Positions 11,640 through 24,760 of a DNA stretch of 64,000 nt are shown piece after piece (positions within the stretch are counted from its first letter, which is position 1; every line of letters starts with the position of its first letter). The DNA lies in contig JASXTE010000013.1 of NCBI GenBank assembly GCA_030280995.1, forward strand, positions 14,349,501-14,413,500, written 5' to 3'. Position numbers and translations under genes: made by a program. The stretch is from Hemileia vastatrix (lineage: Eukaryota > Basidiomycota > Pucciniomycetes > Pucciniales > Zaghouaniaceae). Below the pieces are notes generated by a model. The model was given only the letters and a program-made list of their open reading frames with translations, was not told the origin of the DNA and did not search any database.

Positions 11640-12799
11640 CAACTCAAATTACAAGTTTTCTTGAGTGCATTGAAAGGAATCAGTCTGGATCAAATATACA
11701 CTGAAACTATTTATAACATTAAGGAAACCTCTTTGAAGCCTTAAAAGCTGTATTCAATGATACAAACACTTATATGAGAAGGGGAAGGCCATTGAAAGTA
11801 ACTGAAGAAAAAAAATTACCCAAATTTGTTTCAAACTGAACTCCAATCTGCTTTACTCCAAATTTACCAGGTAAAAGTGTTGCAGTCAAAAATTCACCAA
11901 TAGCTGGTATCACTACGCAATATAGGGGGTAGACTTGCTAGCAAGTCCTCAACCTGAACTCAGATGGAACTCAGATGGAACTCAGACTGAACTCATACTG
12001 AACCCATACTAAACTCTACTTGAACACCCACCTAAAACTGTTCTTCTGAGTGGTGTTCATCCCTGATTGAATGGTTCCTTTATCAATAGCTCAATGTGTG
12101 TTCAATCTATGGTGAGTTTGGGTCCAAGGTTGCGGACTTGCTAGCAAGTCCGCCCCCCATATTGTGTGGTGTATGTCTGCTCAATATGACAAAGAGGACG
12201 ACTACCTGAGAATTACATGCAAATAAGAATACTGATCAATGATTCCATTATATTATGGAAGTGACCTTATTTTATCCTGATTATCTTGCATTTACTGGTA
12301 ATTCTTTCCTTTTTTCTGTTTGAAAATGTCTTTTCTCCTTTCATGTAGTCTTTTGTTACAAATATGAATCTAATATCTCATATGATAACATGTTTCACAC
12401 AAAAGGTTGGGTAAAAATATGAAAGCATATCAAAAGAATTCCTAATTCAAGTACCAAGTATCTTTTCAAAATTTTACCAGCTGTCTTACTCTCTGGTTTG
12501 GTAGCAGCTGTTACTGTTGAAGGAGCTTTTTACTAATGTCACATTGAGTATTATTTAGAAAAATATTTTTACCAGTTAATTTTTCTTTACTAATTAAAAA
12601 TACACTAACATTTAATTTTGACTATCTTATTGCTTCCAGAAATATATCATTTTACCAGATCTCTAAATGTTTTAATAATGGATGATGCAGCTATCTACCA
12701 TGTTGGATGCATTGAAGAACTGGATGAAATTATTGGGTGTGTGCTTTTGTATCTCCAGGCTAAATTTCTTGACCTTAACCTAATTTAAAAAGCATTTAG
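11640..12799 (+). pseudogene. Decayed IS630/Tc1-type transposase, 5' part
   Basis: Translated pieces line up in order with DDE endonucleases of the IS630/Tc1-mariner group: a GRPLKVTEE helix-turn-helix-like piece (about 11790-11820), LPAVLLSGLVAAVTVEGAF (about 12477-12533), VLIMDDAAIYHVGCIEEL (about 12672-12725) with the second catalytic Asp, and LDLNLI*KAFS just before C1, where the family has a YSPDLNPIE-like motif; the final Glu codon is a stop here. Splice-like junctions or decay separate the pieces. M1 (11911-12171) sits inside and C1 interrupts the gene at 12802; the frame resumes at 24077. Inactive, and the oldest element at this end of the window. Confidence 0.7.
11911..12171. mobile_element. 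M1: 261-bp CACTA-type MITE with TGCTAGCA palindromes
   Basis: Left end CACTACGCAATATAGGGGG, right end CCCCCCATATTGTGTGGTG, flanked by the 3-bp duplication TAT (11908-11910 and 12172-12174). About 20 bp inside each end lies the palindrome GGACTTGCTAGCAAGTCC or a one-base variant. The left interior is a chain of GAACTCAGATG/GAACTCATACTG repeats. M3 in element D is a close relative. It is non-coding and inserted in the decayed transposase gene. Confidence 0.9.
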
Positions 12800-13169
12800 T
12801 TTCACCACGGGAAATCTGGGGGTGAACTGCTAGCAGTTCCCTCTATTTGAAACTATCAGGAATTTGTCAGGAAACTGTTGGGAAACCATCCTGAAACTTT
12901 CAGAAATATGTTTTTAAATCTGATGAAAAAACATTGAAAAAATAAACTGTCACAGATTGAATCCAGAACAATCCCTCCTTGAGCAGAGCTTAGGAACCAC
13001 ATTGAACATCAGTTAATCTCAGGTTTGGCAAAAGGTTGAACAACATCACTTAGCATACCTTAATATTCAAATATTAAACTTGAATATATGTTGGGTGTAT
13101 GATATAGATGCATATGCATTTGAATTTGCATGGTGGATACTTATTGCATGTTAAAAATTGATGTGAAAT

Positions 13170-13520
13170 GCCTATCTAAAGTGTATGCATAATGACTATG
13201 AAGAATAAATATGCATAAAAAATATGCATAAAAATATGCATATTGAATATGCATAAAAATATTCATATTGAATATGCATAAAAATATGCATATTGAATAT
13301 GCATTAAAAATAAGCATATTGAATATGCAAAATAAAGGTGCATATATGTATATGAATAAAATATATTAATATGCATATAAATCTGTATAATGAATTTGCA
13401 TATGCATATCCATAAATATGCATAATGATTGAAAAATGCAAAAAAAATGATGCTTAACAAGTATATTTTATGCATAAATAGAAATATGCAATATGAATTC
13501 ATATTGCATACAGATAACAC
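13170..13520. repeat. ATGCAT-rich subterminal zone of C1
   Basis: Dense degenerate repeats of AATATGCATA, with TATTGAATATGCATAAAAA as the best-ordered version. The same zone recurs in C2 (about 33220-33545) and in a looser form next to the C3 left end (about 24555-24740). Many short inverted repeats in the subterminal region are typical of CACTA elements, where they bind transposase; that role here is inference. Confidence 0.8.
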
Positions 13521-14099
13521 TGGCAAACCAACTTAACCAAAACTCATATTAAATTTTCATTCTGGATTAAAGGTGTGAGGGAAGGAAGAAAAACAGTCCG
13601 ACGTTAGAAAAATGCTACATGCACTCATTTTGTAGCAGAGCAAATGAGAAGTGCTGAATTATGGTTGGTGCCCATAATTTAGTATGATATCATAATTTTA
13701 TTTAATTGTTTTCAATATTGAAAAGACTTTAGGTCAGTTGGTATGGATCTAGCTGTGCCAGGGTCTAATCTAATTATTTTAACAATTTCTTAATAATTAA
13801 TGGGTTTTAATACAAAAACAGGTTGTATTTTTTGTGGGATATTGGATATGATAAGGTCTTTTGTAAAAAAAACTTATATTGTTCAAAAATATTCCTGAAT
13901 CAGATGTGGGATAATCACTACAAAAAATTGTAGTACTGTGGGCAATAAAATATATGCACAAGCAGTAAAGAAAGGACTAAGTGAACCCTTTTTGTGCAGT
14001 GGGAATCATTAGAGTGGAATTGTGGATGAAAAATATAATTCATTATTACCATTTTATTTAATCAAAAAATTTATAATGTTAAAAAGAACTATTGATTAA

Positions 14100-17000
14100 T
14101 TGGTATTTGACCTTTGTGCCTTGCTCATATTTATCATTTGATTTATTTTTTGTCACCATTATGTTATTAATATTATAAGTATAGCAAAAACTCGTGTGCC
14201 CAACGCATACCGGGTGATGTTACACCTTTAATAATATTATTAAATAAAGGTAAAAAAATATGAAAATGATTTGTTTTACAAAAAATAAATTGATATCCAA
14301 AAGCAATATGAGGGATAAAAAGGTAAAATTAAAGGGATCAAATATGAAATAAAAAATTAAAGTAAAATTCCTGCCATCAAGAGCAAGTAGACATGATGGG
14401 GTGAATGCCCACCAGTGGCACTAAACTTGGACTATAATTTCTTTTTTGTAAAAATAAAAAAAAATCCACTGGAGCTTTACCAAAACTTCAGGATGACAAT
14501 TTTGCCATATCAAACAACTTCTAGTGCAATTATTGAAGAAAAATTCATTTTCATTGCAATAGAGAGAATTGATCACATCAGACTGCATGTGACAAAAAGT
14601 GTCCAGCACAAGTTCGGCCGAACTTGTGCTGGACACTTTTATGATGGAGAGTAGCTAGGGTGGAATTTTTCTTCAGTTCATCTAGTATTTCTTATAAACA
14701 TGTCCACTGGTATTTGATCTTTGTGCCTCACTCATATTTATCATTTGATTGATTTTTTGTCACCATTATGCTATTAATATTATAAGTATAGCAAAAACTC
14801 GTGTGCCCAACACATACCGGGTGATGTTACACCTTTTATAATATTATTAAATAAAGGTAAAAAAATATGAAAATGATTTGTTTTACGAAAAATAAATTGA
14901 TATCCAAAAGCAATATGAGGGATAAAAAGGTAAAATTAAAGGGATCAAATATGAAATAAAAAATTAAAGTAAAATTCCTGCCGTCAAGAGCAAGTAGACA
15001 TGATGGGGTGAACGCCCACCAGTGGCACTAAACTTGGACTATAATTTCTTTTTTGAAAAACAAAAAAGTGCCAATCTGAGGTTTAACAAAACTTCAGCAG
15101 AACCATTTAGCCATATCAAACAACTTCTAGTGCAATTATTGAAGAAAAATTCATTTTCATTGCAATAGAGAGAATCGATCACACCAGACTGCATGTGACC
15201 AAAAGTGTCCAGCACAAGTTTGGCCAAACTTGTGCTGGACACATTTATGACGAAGAGTATCTAGGGTAGAATTTTTCTTCAGTTAATCTGGTATTTCTTA
15301 TAAACATGTCCATTGGTACTTGATCTTTGTGCCTCACTCATATATATCATTTGATTAATTTATTGTCACCATTATATTATTAATATTATAAGTATAGATA
15401 AAACTCATGTGCCAAATGCATACCATTTTATGGTACACCTTTTATAATATTATGAAATAAAAGTAAAAAAATATGAAAATTATTAGCTTTACAATAATTT
15501 AAATAGATATTAAAAAAAACAGAGAAATAAAAAAGTAATATTAATCTCAAAGAGATCAATTATGAAAAACAAAATACTAGTAAAATTCTTGCTCTCAAGA
15601 GCCAGTAGAAGTGTTTAAACAAATGGGAGCCATCAGGGCTAAATTTTAATAAGTGACCTTTTTTTATAAAGATAAAAAATTATACACCTGAGGTTGGGAA
15701 AAATGACAGGTGGATGATTCAGCTAAACAAAACTACTTGTAGTGAAGTTTAATAAAAAAATGTTTTTTTGTTGCCATAGAGAGAATTGATCCCATCTGAC
15801 TGCATGTGACCAAAAGTGTCCAACACAAGTTTGGCCGAACTTGTGCTGGACACTTTTATGATGGAGAGTAGCTTGGGTGGAAATTTTCTTCAGTTCCTTC
15901 ATCTTGTATTTCTCATAAACATGTCTACTGGTATTTGATCAGTCTGTATCTTTCATATTTATCATCCGATTAATATTTTATCACCATTATATTATTAATG
16001 TTATTAGTATAGCAAAAACGTGTGTGCCAAATGCATACCATGTGAAGTTATACCTTCAATGATTTTTTAAAATAGACGTAAATAAATATAGAAAGGATTA
16101 GTTTTACAAAAATTAAATAGAAATTTAAAAGTAAAAAGAGGAATAAAAGAGTAAAATAAAAGTCAAAGAGTTCAATTATGAAAAAAATAATAGTAAAATT
16201 CCTTCTATCAAGAGCCAGTAGAGGTGTTAAAGCAAATGGGAGCCATCAGGGCTTAATTGTAATAAGTGACCTTTTCTTTAAAGATAAAAAATTATACAAC
16301 TGATATTGGGCAGAACAGCAGATGGATGATTCAGCTAAACCAAACTACTTCTAGTGAAATTTGATAAAAAAAATTTTTTGTTGCCATACAGAGAATTGAT
16401 CCCATCTGACTGCACATGACCAAAAGTGTCCAGCACAAGTTCGGCCAAACTTGTGCTGGACACTTCTATGATGGAGAGTGGCTGGGTTAGAATTTTTCTT
16501 CAGTTCATCCTGTATTTCTTACAAACATGTCTACTGGTATTTTATCTTTGTGCCTCACTCATACATCTTGTTTGATTAATTTTTTGTCTTAATTATATTA
16601 TTAATTATATAAGTATAGCAAAAAATTATGTGCCAAATGCATATTGAGTGATGTTACACCTTTTATAATATTATTAAATAAATGTATAAAAATATTAAAA
16701 TAATTTATTTTCAAAATTATTAATTGATATCCAAAAGCAATATGAGGAATAAAAAATTAAGTTAAAGGGATCAAATATGAAAAAAGAAATCCAAGTATTA
16801 TTCCTAATATCAAAGGCAAGTAGAGATGTTGAAGCAAATGAGAGCCATCATGGATAAATTGTACTAAATTGACTGTTTTTTAAAGATAAAAAATTGTGTA
16901 CCTGTGGTTTGGATGAACTCTAGGTGAATTATTCAGCTATATCAAACTACATCTAGTGAATTTTCTTATCAAATATTTTTTTTCATTGCCATAGAGAGAA

Positions 17001-20000
17001 TTGATCCCATCTGACTGCACCTGACCAAAAGTGTCCAGCACAAGTTCAGCTGAACTTTTGCTGGACACTTTTATGATGGAGAGTAGCTAGGGTACAGGTC
17101 TTCTTCAGTGCAACTGTTATTTTCTTAAAACATGTCAACTGGTATTTGATCTTTCTGTGTTATTCATATTTTATTATCTGATTAATTTTTTGTCATTAGA
17201 ATATTATTTATTTTATTAGTATAGAAAAAACTTGTGCACCAAATGCATGCCATGTTATATTACACCTTTTATAATATTATTAAAAAATGTTAAAAAAATA
17301 TGAAAATGATTTTTTTCCAAAATTATAAATTAATATCCAAATGTAACATGAGTGATAAAAAAGTAAAGTAAAAGAGATCAAATATGAAAAAGAAAAATTC
17401 AAGTAAAATTCCTGCCTTCAAGAGCCAGTAGAGGTGTTGAAACAAATGGGTGCCATCAGGGCTAAATTTGATAAAATTTAATTTTTTTTATAGATAAAAA
17501 ATTTTTAACCTGAGGTTTGGAAAAACTCAAGGTGGATAATTCAGCCATATGAAACTACTTCTAATGTAATTATTTAGCATTTTTTTAATTTAATTTCCAC
17601 TGAGAGAATTGATCCCATCTGACTGCACCTGAACAAAAGTGTCCAGCACAAGTTCGGCCAGACTTGTGCTGGAAACTTTTATGACGGAGAGTAGCTAGGG
17701 TGGAAGTGTTTCTCAGTACATCAGTTTTTTGTTTTTCACATTTCTATTGGTTTTTTAACTTTTTTTTATCATTCATATTTATCTTATAATTAATTTTTTG
17801 TCACCATATATATTATTAATCTTTCTAGTATAGCAAAAACCTGCATGCCAAATGCAAAATTGGTGATGTTACAACTTTAATAATATTATTATATAAAGTT
17901 AAAAAAATATGAATATGTTTAGTTTTTAAAAAAATAAAATGATATTTAAAATTAAAAAGAGTAATAGAAAAGTAAAATGAAAATAAATGGGATCAAATAC
18001 CAAATAAAAAATACAAGTAAAATTTTAATATCAAGAGCCAGAAGTGGTGTTGGGACAGTTGGGGACCCCTAGGTCAAGACTTGGTCTAAACTTACTTTTA
18101 TGTATAGCTAACAAATTTTGAGCTGAGGATTGGACAGACTTCCAGGGGACAATTTTACAATATTAAACATTCTTTACTTCAATAATTGAGTGAAATATCA
18201 TTTTCATTGCCATAGAGAGAATTTATCTCATATGACTTCATGCAACCAAAAGTGTCCAGCACAAGTTCGGCCAAACTTGTGCTTGACACTTTTATAATTG
18301 AGAGTAGGCATACAGCAAATCTTCTTAAACTCAAAAGGGATTTCTTATAAACATTTACACTGGTATTTGATCTTTCTGTGTCATTTAAATTTACCATTTG
18401 ATTAATTTTTTGTCATCATTATATTATTAACATTATTACTATAGTAATAACTTGTGTGAAAAATGAATACCAGGTGGTGTTCCACCTTTAATCATATATT
18501 ATTAAATAAAGGTATGAGAGTATGAAAATTATTGATTTTAAAAATCAAAAATTGATATCCAAAGCAATATGAGCAATAAAAAAGTAAAATAAAAGGGATA
18601 AAATAAGAAAAAAAAATCTAAGGAAAATTCCCACTATCAATAACAAGTAGAGGTGTTAGATCAAATGTGCACCACAAGGGCTAAACTTGGACTATATTTT
18701 CTTTTTTGTAAACCAAAGAAAGTGTCCTGATGAGTTTTGAAAAATTATCAGGAGGACATTTGGGCAATATCAAACTACTTATTGTGCGATGATTGAGCAA
18801 AATGTCATTTTCATTTCCATAGAGTAAATTTATCTCATCTGACTGCATGCAACCAAAAGTGTCCAGAACAAGTTCAGCCAAACTTATGATGGACACTTTT
18901 ATGATGGTGAGTATCTAGGGTGCAGGTCTTCTTCAGTTCATCAGGTATTCCTTATAAACAAATCCACTTGTATATGATCTTTCTGTGTCATTCATATTTA
19001 TCATTTGATTCATTGTTTTTCACCATTATACTATTAATGTTATTAGTATTGAAAAAAATTAAAAGCCAAATGCATACTGGGAGATGCTACATCTTTAATA
19101 ATCTTATTAAATAAAAGTAAAAAAAATATGAAAAGTATTAGTTTTACAATAAATAAATTGATATTTGAAAGCAAAAAGAGGAATAAAAAAGTAAAATAAA
19201 AGTGATTAAATATGAAATTAAACATTCAAATAAAATTTCTGCCATCAAAGAAAAATTGAGTTTTCAGACCAAAATTGCACCACCAGTTCTAGATTTGGAA
19301 TATATTTTCATTTTTTTTAAATTAATAAAAGTGTCCACCTGAGGTTTTCAAAAAAATCAGGAGGATAGTATAGCAGTATAAAACTACTTCTTGTGCAATG
19401 ATTGAGCAAAAATTCATTTTAACTTCCATTGAGTAAATTTATCCCATCTGACTGCATGCAACCAAAAGTGTCCAGCACAAGCTCAGATGAACTTTTGCTG
19501 GACACTTTTATGATGGAGAGTAGCTAGGGTGCAAGTCTTCTTCAGTTAATCTTATATTCATTTTAAAAATGTCTATGGGTATTTGATCTTTCTGTGTCAT
19601 CCATATTTATTATTTGATTATTTTTTAGTCACCATTATATTATTAATGTTTTTAGTATAGAAAAAAAATGTGTACTGAATGTACACTGTGTGATTTTACA
19701 ACTTTAATAATATTATATAATAAATGTAAAAAAATGTGAAAGTTATCAGTTTTACCAAAATAAAATTGATATTTAAAAGCTAAAGGATAAATAAAAGGGT
19801 AAAATTAAAATTAAAGAGATCAAACATGAAATAAAGATATTAAGTATAATTTCTGCTATCATGAGCCAGTAGAGGCTTCAGAAAAAATGGGCACCATCAT
19901 AGATTAAAATGGATCAAATTTACTTTTTACCAAAGAGAAAATTGTCTACCTTATGTTTGGACAAACTTCTGGGGGACAATTTGTCCATATAAAACTACTT

Positions 20001-22530
20001 TCAGTGCAAGGATGGAGTGATCATTCAGTATCATTTCTATAAAAAGAATTGATTACATCTGATGGCATGCAACCAAAAGTGTCCAGCACAAGTTTGGCCA
20101 AACTTGTGCTGGACACTTTTATCATGGAGAGTAGACAGGGTGCAAGTCATTTTAAATCATCTGGAATTACTTATAAACATGTCCACTGTTATTAAATATT
20201 TGTGCCTCACTCAAATTTATCAATTGATTAATTTTTTGTCACCATCATATTATTAATATTATCAGTATAGCAAAAACTTGTGTTCCAAATGAATACTGGG
20301 TGATGTTACACCTTTTATAATATTATTAAATAAAGGTATAAAAATATGAAAATGATTTATTTTACAAAAAATAAACTTCTATCCAAAAGCAATAGGAGAG
20401 GAATAAAGTAAAATAAAAGAAATCAAAGATGAAAATTAAAATCCAAGTTAAATTCCTGCCATAAACAGAAAAAAGAGATGTTGAATCAAATTAGCACAAT
20501 CAGGGCTAAACTTGCACTAAATTTTCTTTTTTTTAAAAATAAAAAACAAATCCACTTGAGCTTTATCAAAACTTCAGCAAGAAAATTTTGCCATATCAAA
20601 CTACATCTAGTGTAATTTTTTATCAAAAATTTATCTTCATTTCCATAGAGAGAATTGCTTCCATCTGACTGCACCTGACCATAAGTGTCCAGCACAAGTT
20701 CAGCCGAACTTGTGCTGGACACTTTTATGATGGAGAGTATCTAGGGTAGAATTTTTATTCAGTTCATCTAGTATTTCTTACAAACATGTCTACTGGTATT
20801 TTATCATTGTTCCTCACTCATAAATATCATTTGATTAATTTTTGGTTGCCATTATATTATTAATTTTATAAGTATAGAAAAGACTCATGTGCCAAATGCA
20901 TACCAGGTGATGTTATGCCATTTATAATATTATTAAATAAATGTATAAAAATATGAAAATAGTTTATTTTAAAAATTATTAATTCATATCCAAAAGCAAT
21001 ATTAGGAATAAAAAATTAAGTTAAAGGGATCAAATATGAAAAAAGAAATCCAAGTAATATTCCTACTATCAAAGGCCACTAGAGGTGTTGAAGCAAATGA
21101 GAGCCATCAGGGATAAATTGTACTAAATTGACTTTTTTTCAAAGATAAAAAATTGTGCACCTGTGGTTTGGATGAACTCTAGGTAGAAATTTTGGCTATG
21201 TAAGACTACTTCTAGTGAAGTTTTTTATCAATTAATTTTTTTCATTGCCATAGCGAGAATTGATCTCATATGACTTCACCTGGCCAAAAGTGTCCAGCAC
21301 AAGTTCGGCTGAACTTGTGCTGGACACTTTTTTGATGGTGAGTATCTAGGGTGCAGCTCTTCTTCAGTGCAACTGGTATTTTTTAAAACATATCCACTGG
21401 TATTTGATCTTTCTGTTTTATTAATATTTTATCATTTTATCAATTTTTTTTTCACCAGTATATTATTATTTTTATTAGTATAGCAAAAAAACATGTGCCA
21501 AATGCTTACAGGGTGATGTTAAACCTTTAATAATTCTATTAAATACAGGTAAAAAATTATGAAAATGATTTTTTTTACATAAAATTAATTGATATCTAAA
21601 ATAAAAAAAAGGGATAAAAAGAAATAGGTTGAATAAAAGGGATTTTATATGAAATTAAAAATTCAGACTAAATGCCTACTTTCAAGGCTCAGAAGAGGTG
21701 TTGGATAAAATGGGCATCATCAGGAATAAAATTGTACTTAATTTGATTTTTTGAAAAACTATATGAAATTTTCAACTGATTGTTTTCCAATATTTAGTTG
21801 GACACTTTGTCTATATCAAATTACTTCTAGTATCATGATTGACCAAATTAAATCCTCATTTCCATATCCAGAATTGATCCCATATGGCTGAACCAGTCCA
21901 AAGGTGTCAACCACAAGTTTTGGAATTCTTCTGGTGGACACTTTTATGATGGACAGTAGTAGGGTGCAAGTCTTCTTTAGTTAATCTCGTATTCCTCATA
22001 AACATTTCCAACTTATTTTTGGCCAAAAATCAGGTGGAAAGTTTGTCCATATCAAATTACTTCTAATGCCATGATTGACTAAAAATTGATTCTCATTGCC
22101 ATATAGAGAGTTGATCCCATATGACTGGATCTGGAAAAAGTTTCACGACAATTTTTGATAAACTTAAGTTTGAAAATTTTATGATGGAAAGTAATTGCAA
22201 GTCTTCTTCATTTCATCAAGTAATCCTCATAAAAATTTCCACCTGTATTTTGGCCAAACTTCAGGTGGACACTTTGGCCATATTAAATTAATTCTAGTTC
22301 CATGTTGATAAAAGACTTATACTTATTGACATATATAGATATTAAACCCATCAGACTGTGCCTTTCCAAAAGTGTCTACCTGAATTATGGCTTAACCTCA
22401 GTTGGACACTTTTATGATTCAGAGTAGCTAGGGCAAAAGTATTCTTCAGTTAATTTGGTATTCATAATAAATTTATCCTCCTGAAGTTTATCCTAACTTG
22501 AGGTGGAAAATTTCGGAAAGCACCAGTTAG
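14100..22530 (+). repeat. C1 array of about 608-bp units, each with a 46-bp palindrome
   Basis: Twelve units are recognised by a palindrome of the form AAAAGTGTCCAGCACAAG-centre-CTTGTGCTGGACACTTTT. Start positions are 14595, 15201, 15812, 16422, 17027, 17635, 18247, 18855, 19464, 20075, 20681 and 21286, a spacing of 605-612 bp. The palindrome centre varies (TTCGGCCGAA, TTTGGCCAAA, TTCAGCTGAA) but mostly stays self-complementary. Each unit also holds a weaker second palindrome about 130-150 bp upstream (CCACCTGAGGTTT...AACTTCAGGTGG type). Beyond 21350 the units shorten and decay. Short open frames repeated once per unit are shadows of the palindrome arms. Confidence 0.92.
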
Positions 22531-22546
22531 TCACTATCTTTCAGCC

Positions 22547-24036
22547 TGTATATCTCAAGTACTGAGTAAAAAGTGATTATAAGTTATGTTAAACACATGA
22601 ACTATACATGGGAACAATAAATAAGAGTACACAAATAGTATACATAAGTAAAATTATGATAATACACAAAAAATGCCATTATAACACCTTATATACACGC
22701 ATATATCCACCTTTTATAGGTCTTATGTACTTAATATTAAGTTGGAATATGTTAGGGTAATCTTAAGAACCTTAAGTATAAGGCTACATAATTTTTAAGT
22801 ACACTTAAAGCTGTTATATTCATTGTTGTATGCAAAAACAAGAAATGTGCTTTATTTCACTTAAAAGTTGACTATATGCGCTATAAAATTGAGAATATCA
22901 AAAATGCGCTTTGACAGATCAATTGGGCTCATTTAGGACTATTGATTTGGCTATTTAAATGCATAAAAATAACACTTTTCGAAATTGGTGTTTTTTATGC
23001 CAGAAATGGCTTCTGTGTACTGGCTACATACTGCCTGCTTTTTTCCCGTGTGAATAGCTTCATTTTTAGCAAAGTTAGCTTTTTCATACTATAATTACCC
23101 CACATTCTACGCCCACTATGGGGAAACACACAAAAATAGGCGACAGGCGCTTATTTAGTGTCCTAGCTTAATTAATAATGCATTGACCTTGTTTATATGC
23201 ACTAATTTCATTAATAACCTCACTCTTGGCACCTTATTTCATCACCAGGCTTAAATTCACCTAATTTTAGTCAAGGATTTACCTGGGCAAGCGCCTGCCA
23301 AGGACTGCATGTAGTTACCCCACATCTCACGCTCTTTTTTAAGTTTTTGGGTGGTTTCTCAGTCAATTTTGGTTATTTTTGGATGGGAATTTCACGTAGT
23401 ATAATGTCAGTATTAGCCCCTCAATTTCTACTGTAGATCCCCCTTATTATTAAGCTATAATTAACCTTAAAAAGTCTCCTTTAGCCTTTTATATCATTGT
23501 TTTCCACGCATATACTCTCTTTTTGTCTTTTCTTTAATTTTGATGGATCTCCCTTATTATTAATAGGATTTTAGTGGTTGTTGCTTGTCTAATTATGTTA
23601 TGGGTCACTAGGGGCGTTGATGGAGAGGTCTATTACTTGTTTGAGGCGTCATTAACACTGTATTGGATGGTACATCAAGGGATTTATTGAGGAACTTAGT
23701 GTGTATAAAAGGAGGAGGTTTTGGGTCTTGTTTTCTTCATTCTTTATCATTACAATTTACACCATATAACCAAATCAATTACAATACACTTCAATTAGTA
23801 CTTTTATAAGACCTTTGAGTAGTATCTGAATTATTATAATCTATTTTTCTACCAACTAAAAAGATTGTAAGCCACATATAAAACTAGTGAGAATTATATT
23901 ACTGAGACCTTTATTCTGAATTATATTTTATTATTTGTAGGATTTATACTACAGTATTCATATAGGACCATTTAAATCTTCTAGAAAAAGACTTTTCAAG
24001 CTATTTCACGTCCTTGTACTTGATCTTAGCCTGACA
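22547..24036 (+). repeat. D-family LTR (1490 bp) inside C1
   Basis: This block matches the LTR of element D (inverted copy at 27735-28892 plus 59497-59829) along its length: shared landmarks include AACACATG.ACTATACAT, TTATAACACCTTATATA, GGACCATT.AAATCTTCTA and AGCCTGA near the end. It starts TG and ends CA and holds a TATAAAAGGAGG box near 23703. The flanks are CAGCC and GGATT, so no target duplication is visible. C2 has about 760 bp of different sequence (about 41064-41818) at this place, so insertion was accompanied by loss of C1 sequence. Confidence 0.8.
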
Positions 24037-24076
24037 GGATTGCTAGCAATTCACCCCTAGATTTCCCGTGGTGTTT

Positions 24077-24115
24077 GTTGAGGAGAAATTTATGCTGTGA
24101 AAGAAATCTGACAGG
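24077..24115 (+). pseudogene. IS630/Tc1-type transposase, continuation beyond C1
   Basis: Removing C1 and one TTT duplication joins GCATTTAGT on the left to TTTGTTGAGGAG on the right, so the frame reads KAFS then FVEEKFML, as expected just after the last catalytic acidic residue of this transposase group. An in-frame stop follows within a dozen codons. This shows that C1 landed in the transposase coding sequence. Confidence 0.6.
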
Positions 24116-24311
24116 GAAACCTGAAGCTGGGTAAATCATATGTGATTCTTTTAGAATTTAACTTTTAGCTAACCTTGTGAGAAAGATATCTAGAGGCAGA
24201 AGTTACATCTCAAAAAATATCCATTATAGATATATAAACAAAAAAAAGGTTTCAAATTTTGATTTGTGTCTGGTAAGTTAACCTTATGAGATAGATGTTT
24301 AAAGGAAGTGG

Positions 24312-24760
24312 CACCATGGGAAATTTGGGGGTGAACTACTAGCAGTTCTCCCTCTTTGAATTCAATGCTTGCCCTATTTTATGCCAAATATTGGACACAC
24401 CATAAATACCACACTCAGAAAGATTATAAGAGCATTTAGTCTGAGATTTGCCCTTGATTGAAGCCCAATGTTTCCTATATTGAGCTCAAGTTAATCAAAT
24501 AAAACCCTAATTTGATTTCTCATTGAACACACATTGAGCAAAGTTTGGTCTAACATCAGCATTATGCATATATACACAATATGCATTATTCATGCATAGT
24601 CAATATTCAAAATTCATACATATTCAGTATCTAGTATGCATGCATATTCAATATATATTATTCATGCATTATGTTTTAAGCATAAGCATGCATATTTAAA
24701 ATTGAATATTGCATATTGTATAGTGTGTAATGTATAATGCATATTCAATATTTATAAAAA
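24312..24760 (+). mobile_element. C3: left end of a third C-type element, partner end not found
   Basis: The end CACCATGGGAAATTTGGGGG is followed by GTGAACTACTAGCAGTTC, closely matching the C1/C2 left terminus and its subterminal palindrome (TACTAGCA here). The next few hundred bases include the same ATGCAT-rich composition (about 24555-24740). No matching right terminus was found before 27734; it may be lost or lie beyond the D insertion. Confidence 0.65.

Larger units (their letters stand above)
12803..24073. mobile_element. C1: 11.3-kb non-autonomous CACTA-like element
   Basis: Terminal inverted repeats: left CACCACGGGAAATCTGGGGG, right with the complementary order ending AGATTTCCCGTGGTG. 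Just inside are subterminal palindromes (ACTGCTAGCAGT left, ATTGCTAGCAAT right). The flanking 3-bp duplication is TTT (12800-12802, 24074-24076). Left to right: a 1.3-kb unique block including ATGCAT-rich DNA, an array of 12 palindrome-bearing units, decaying unit fragments, and an LTR related to element D (22547-24036). No transposase-like frame is present, so movement would depend on another element. The left 1.3 kb is nearly identical to C2, implying a recent common source. CACTA assignment rests on termini and duplication length. Confidence 0.85.

Noticed and set aside
14421..20722. Recurrent short minus-strand frames starting MSSTSSAELVLDTF in each unit
   Set aside because: They are translations of the palindrome arm, recur once per unit, end at unrelated points and vary like non-coding DNA.
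14595..21331. CRISPR-like array of palindromic repeats at regular spacing
   Set aside because: Unit spacing is about 608 bp, the intervening sequence is itself repeated, and the context is a eukaryotic transposon.
22547..24036. The 1.49-kb block as a DNA transposon with CAG-type inverted ends
   Set aside because: The second copy abuts a polypurine-like tract and chromodomain pol of element D, starts TG and contains a TATA box, so it is an LTR.
12803..24073. C1 and C2 as Helitrons because of CTAG and hairpins near the ends
   Set aside because: They have clear terminal inverted repeats and 3-bp target duplications, which Helitrons lack; no Rep/helicase is seen.
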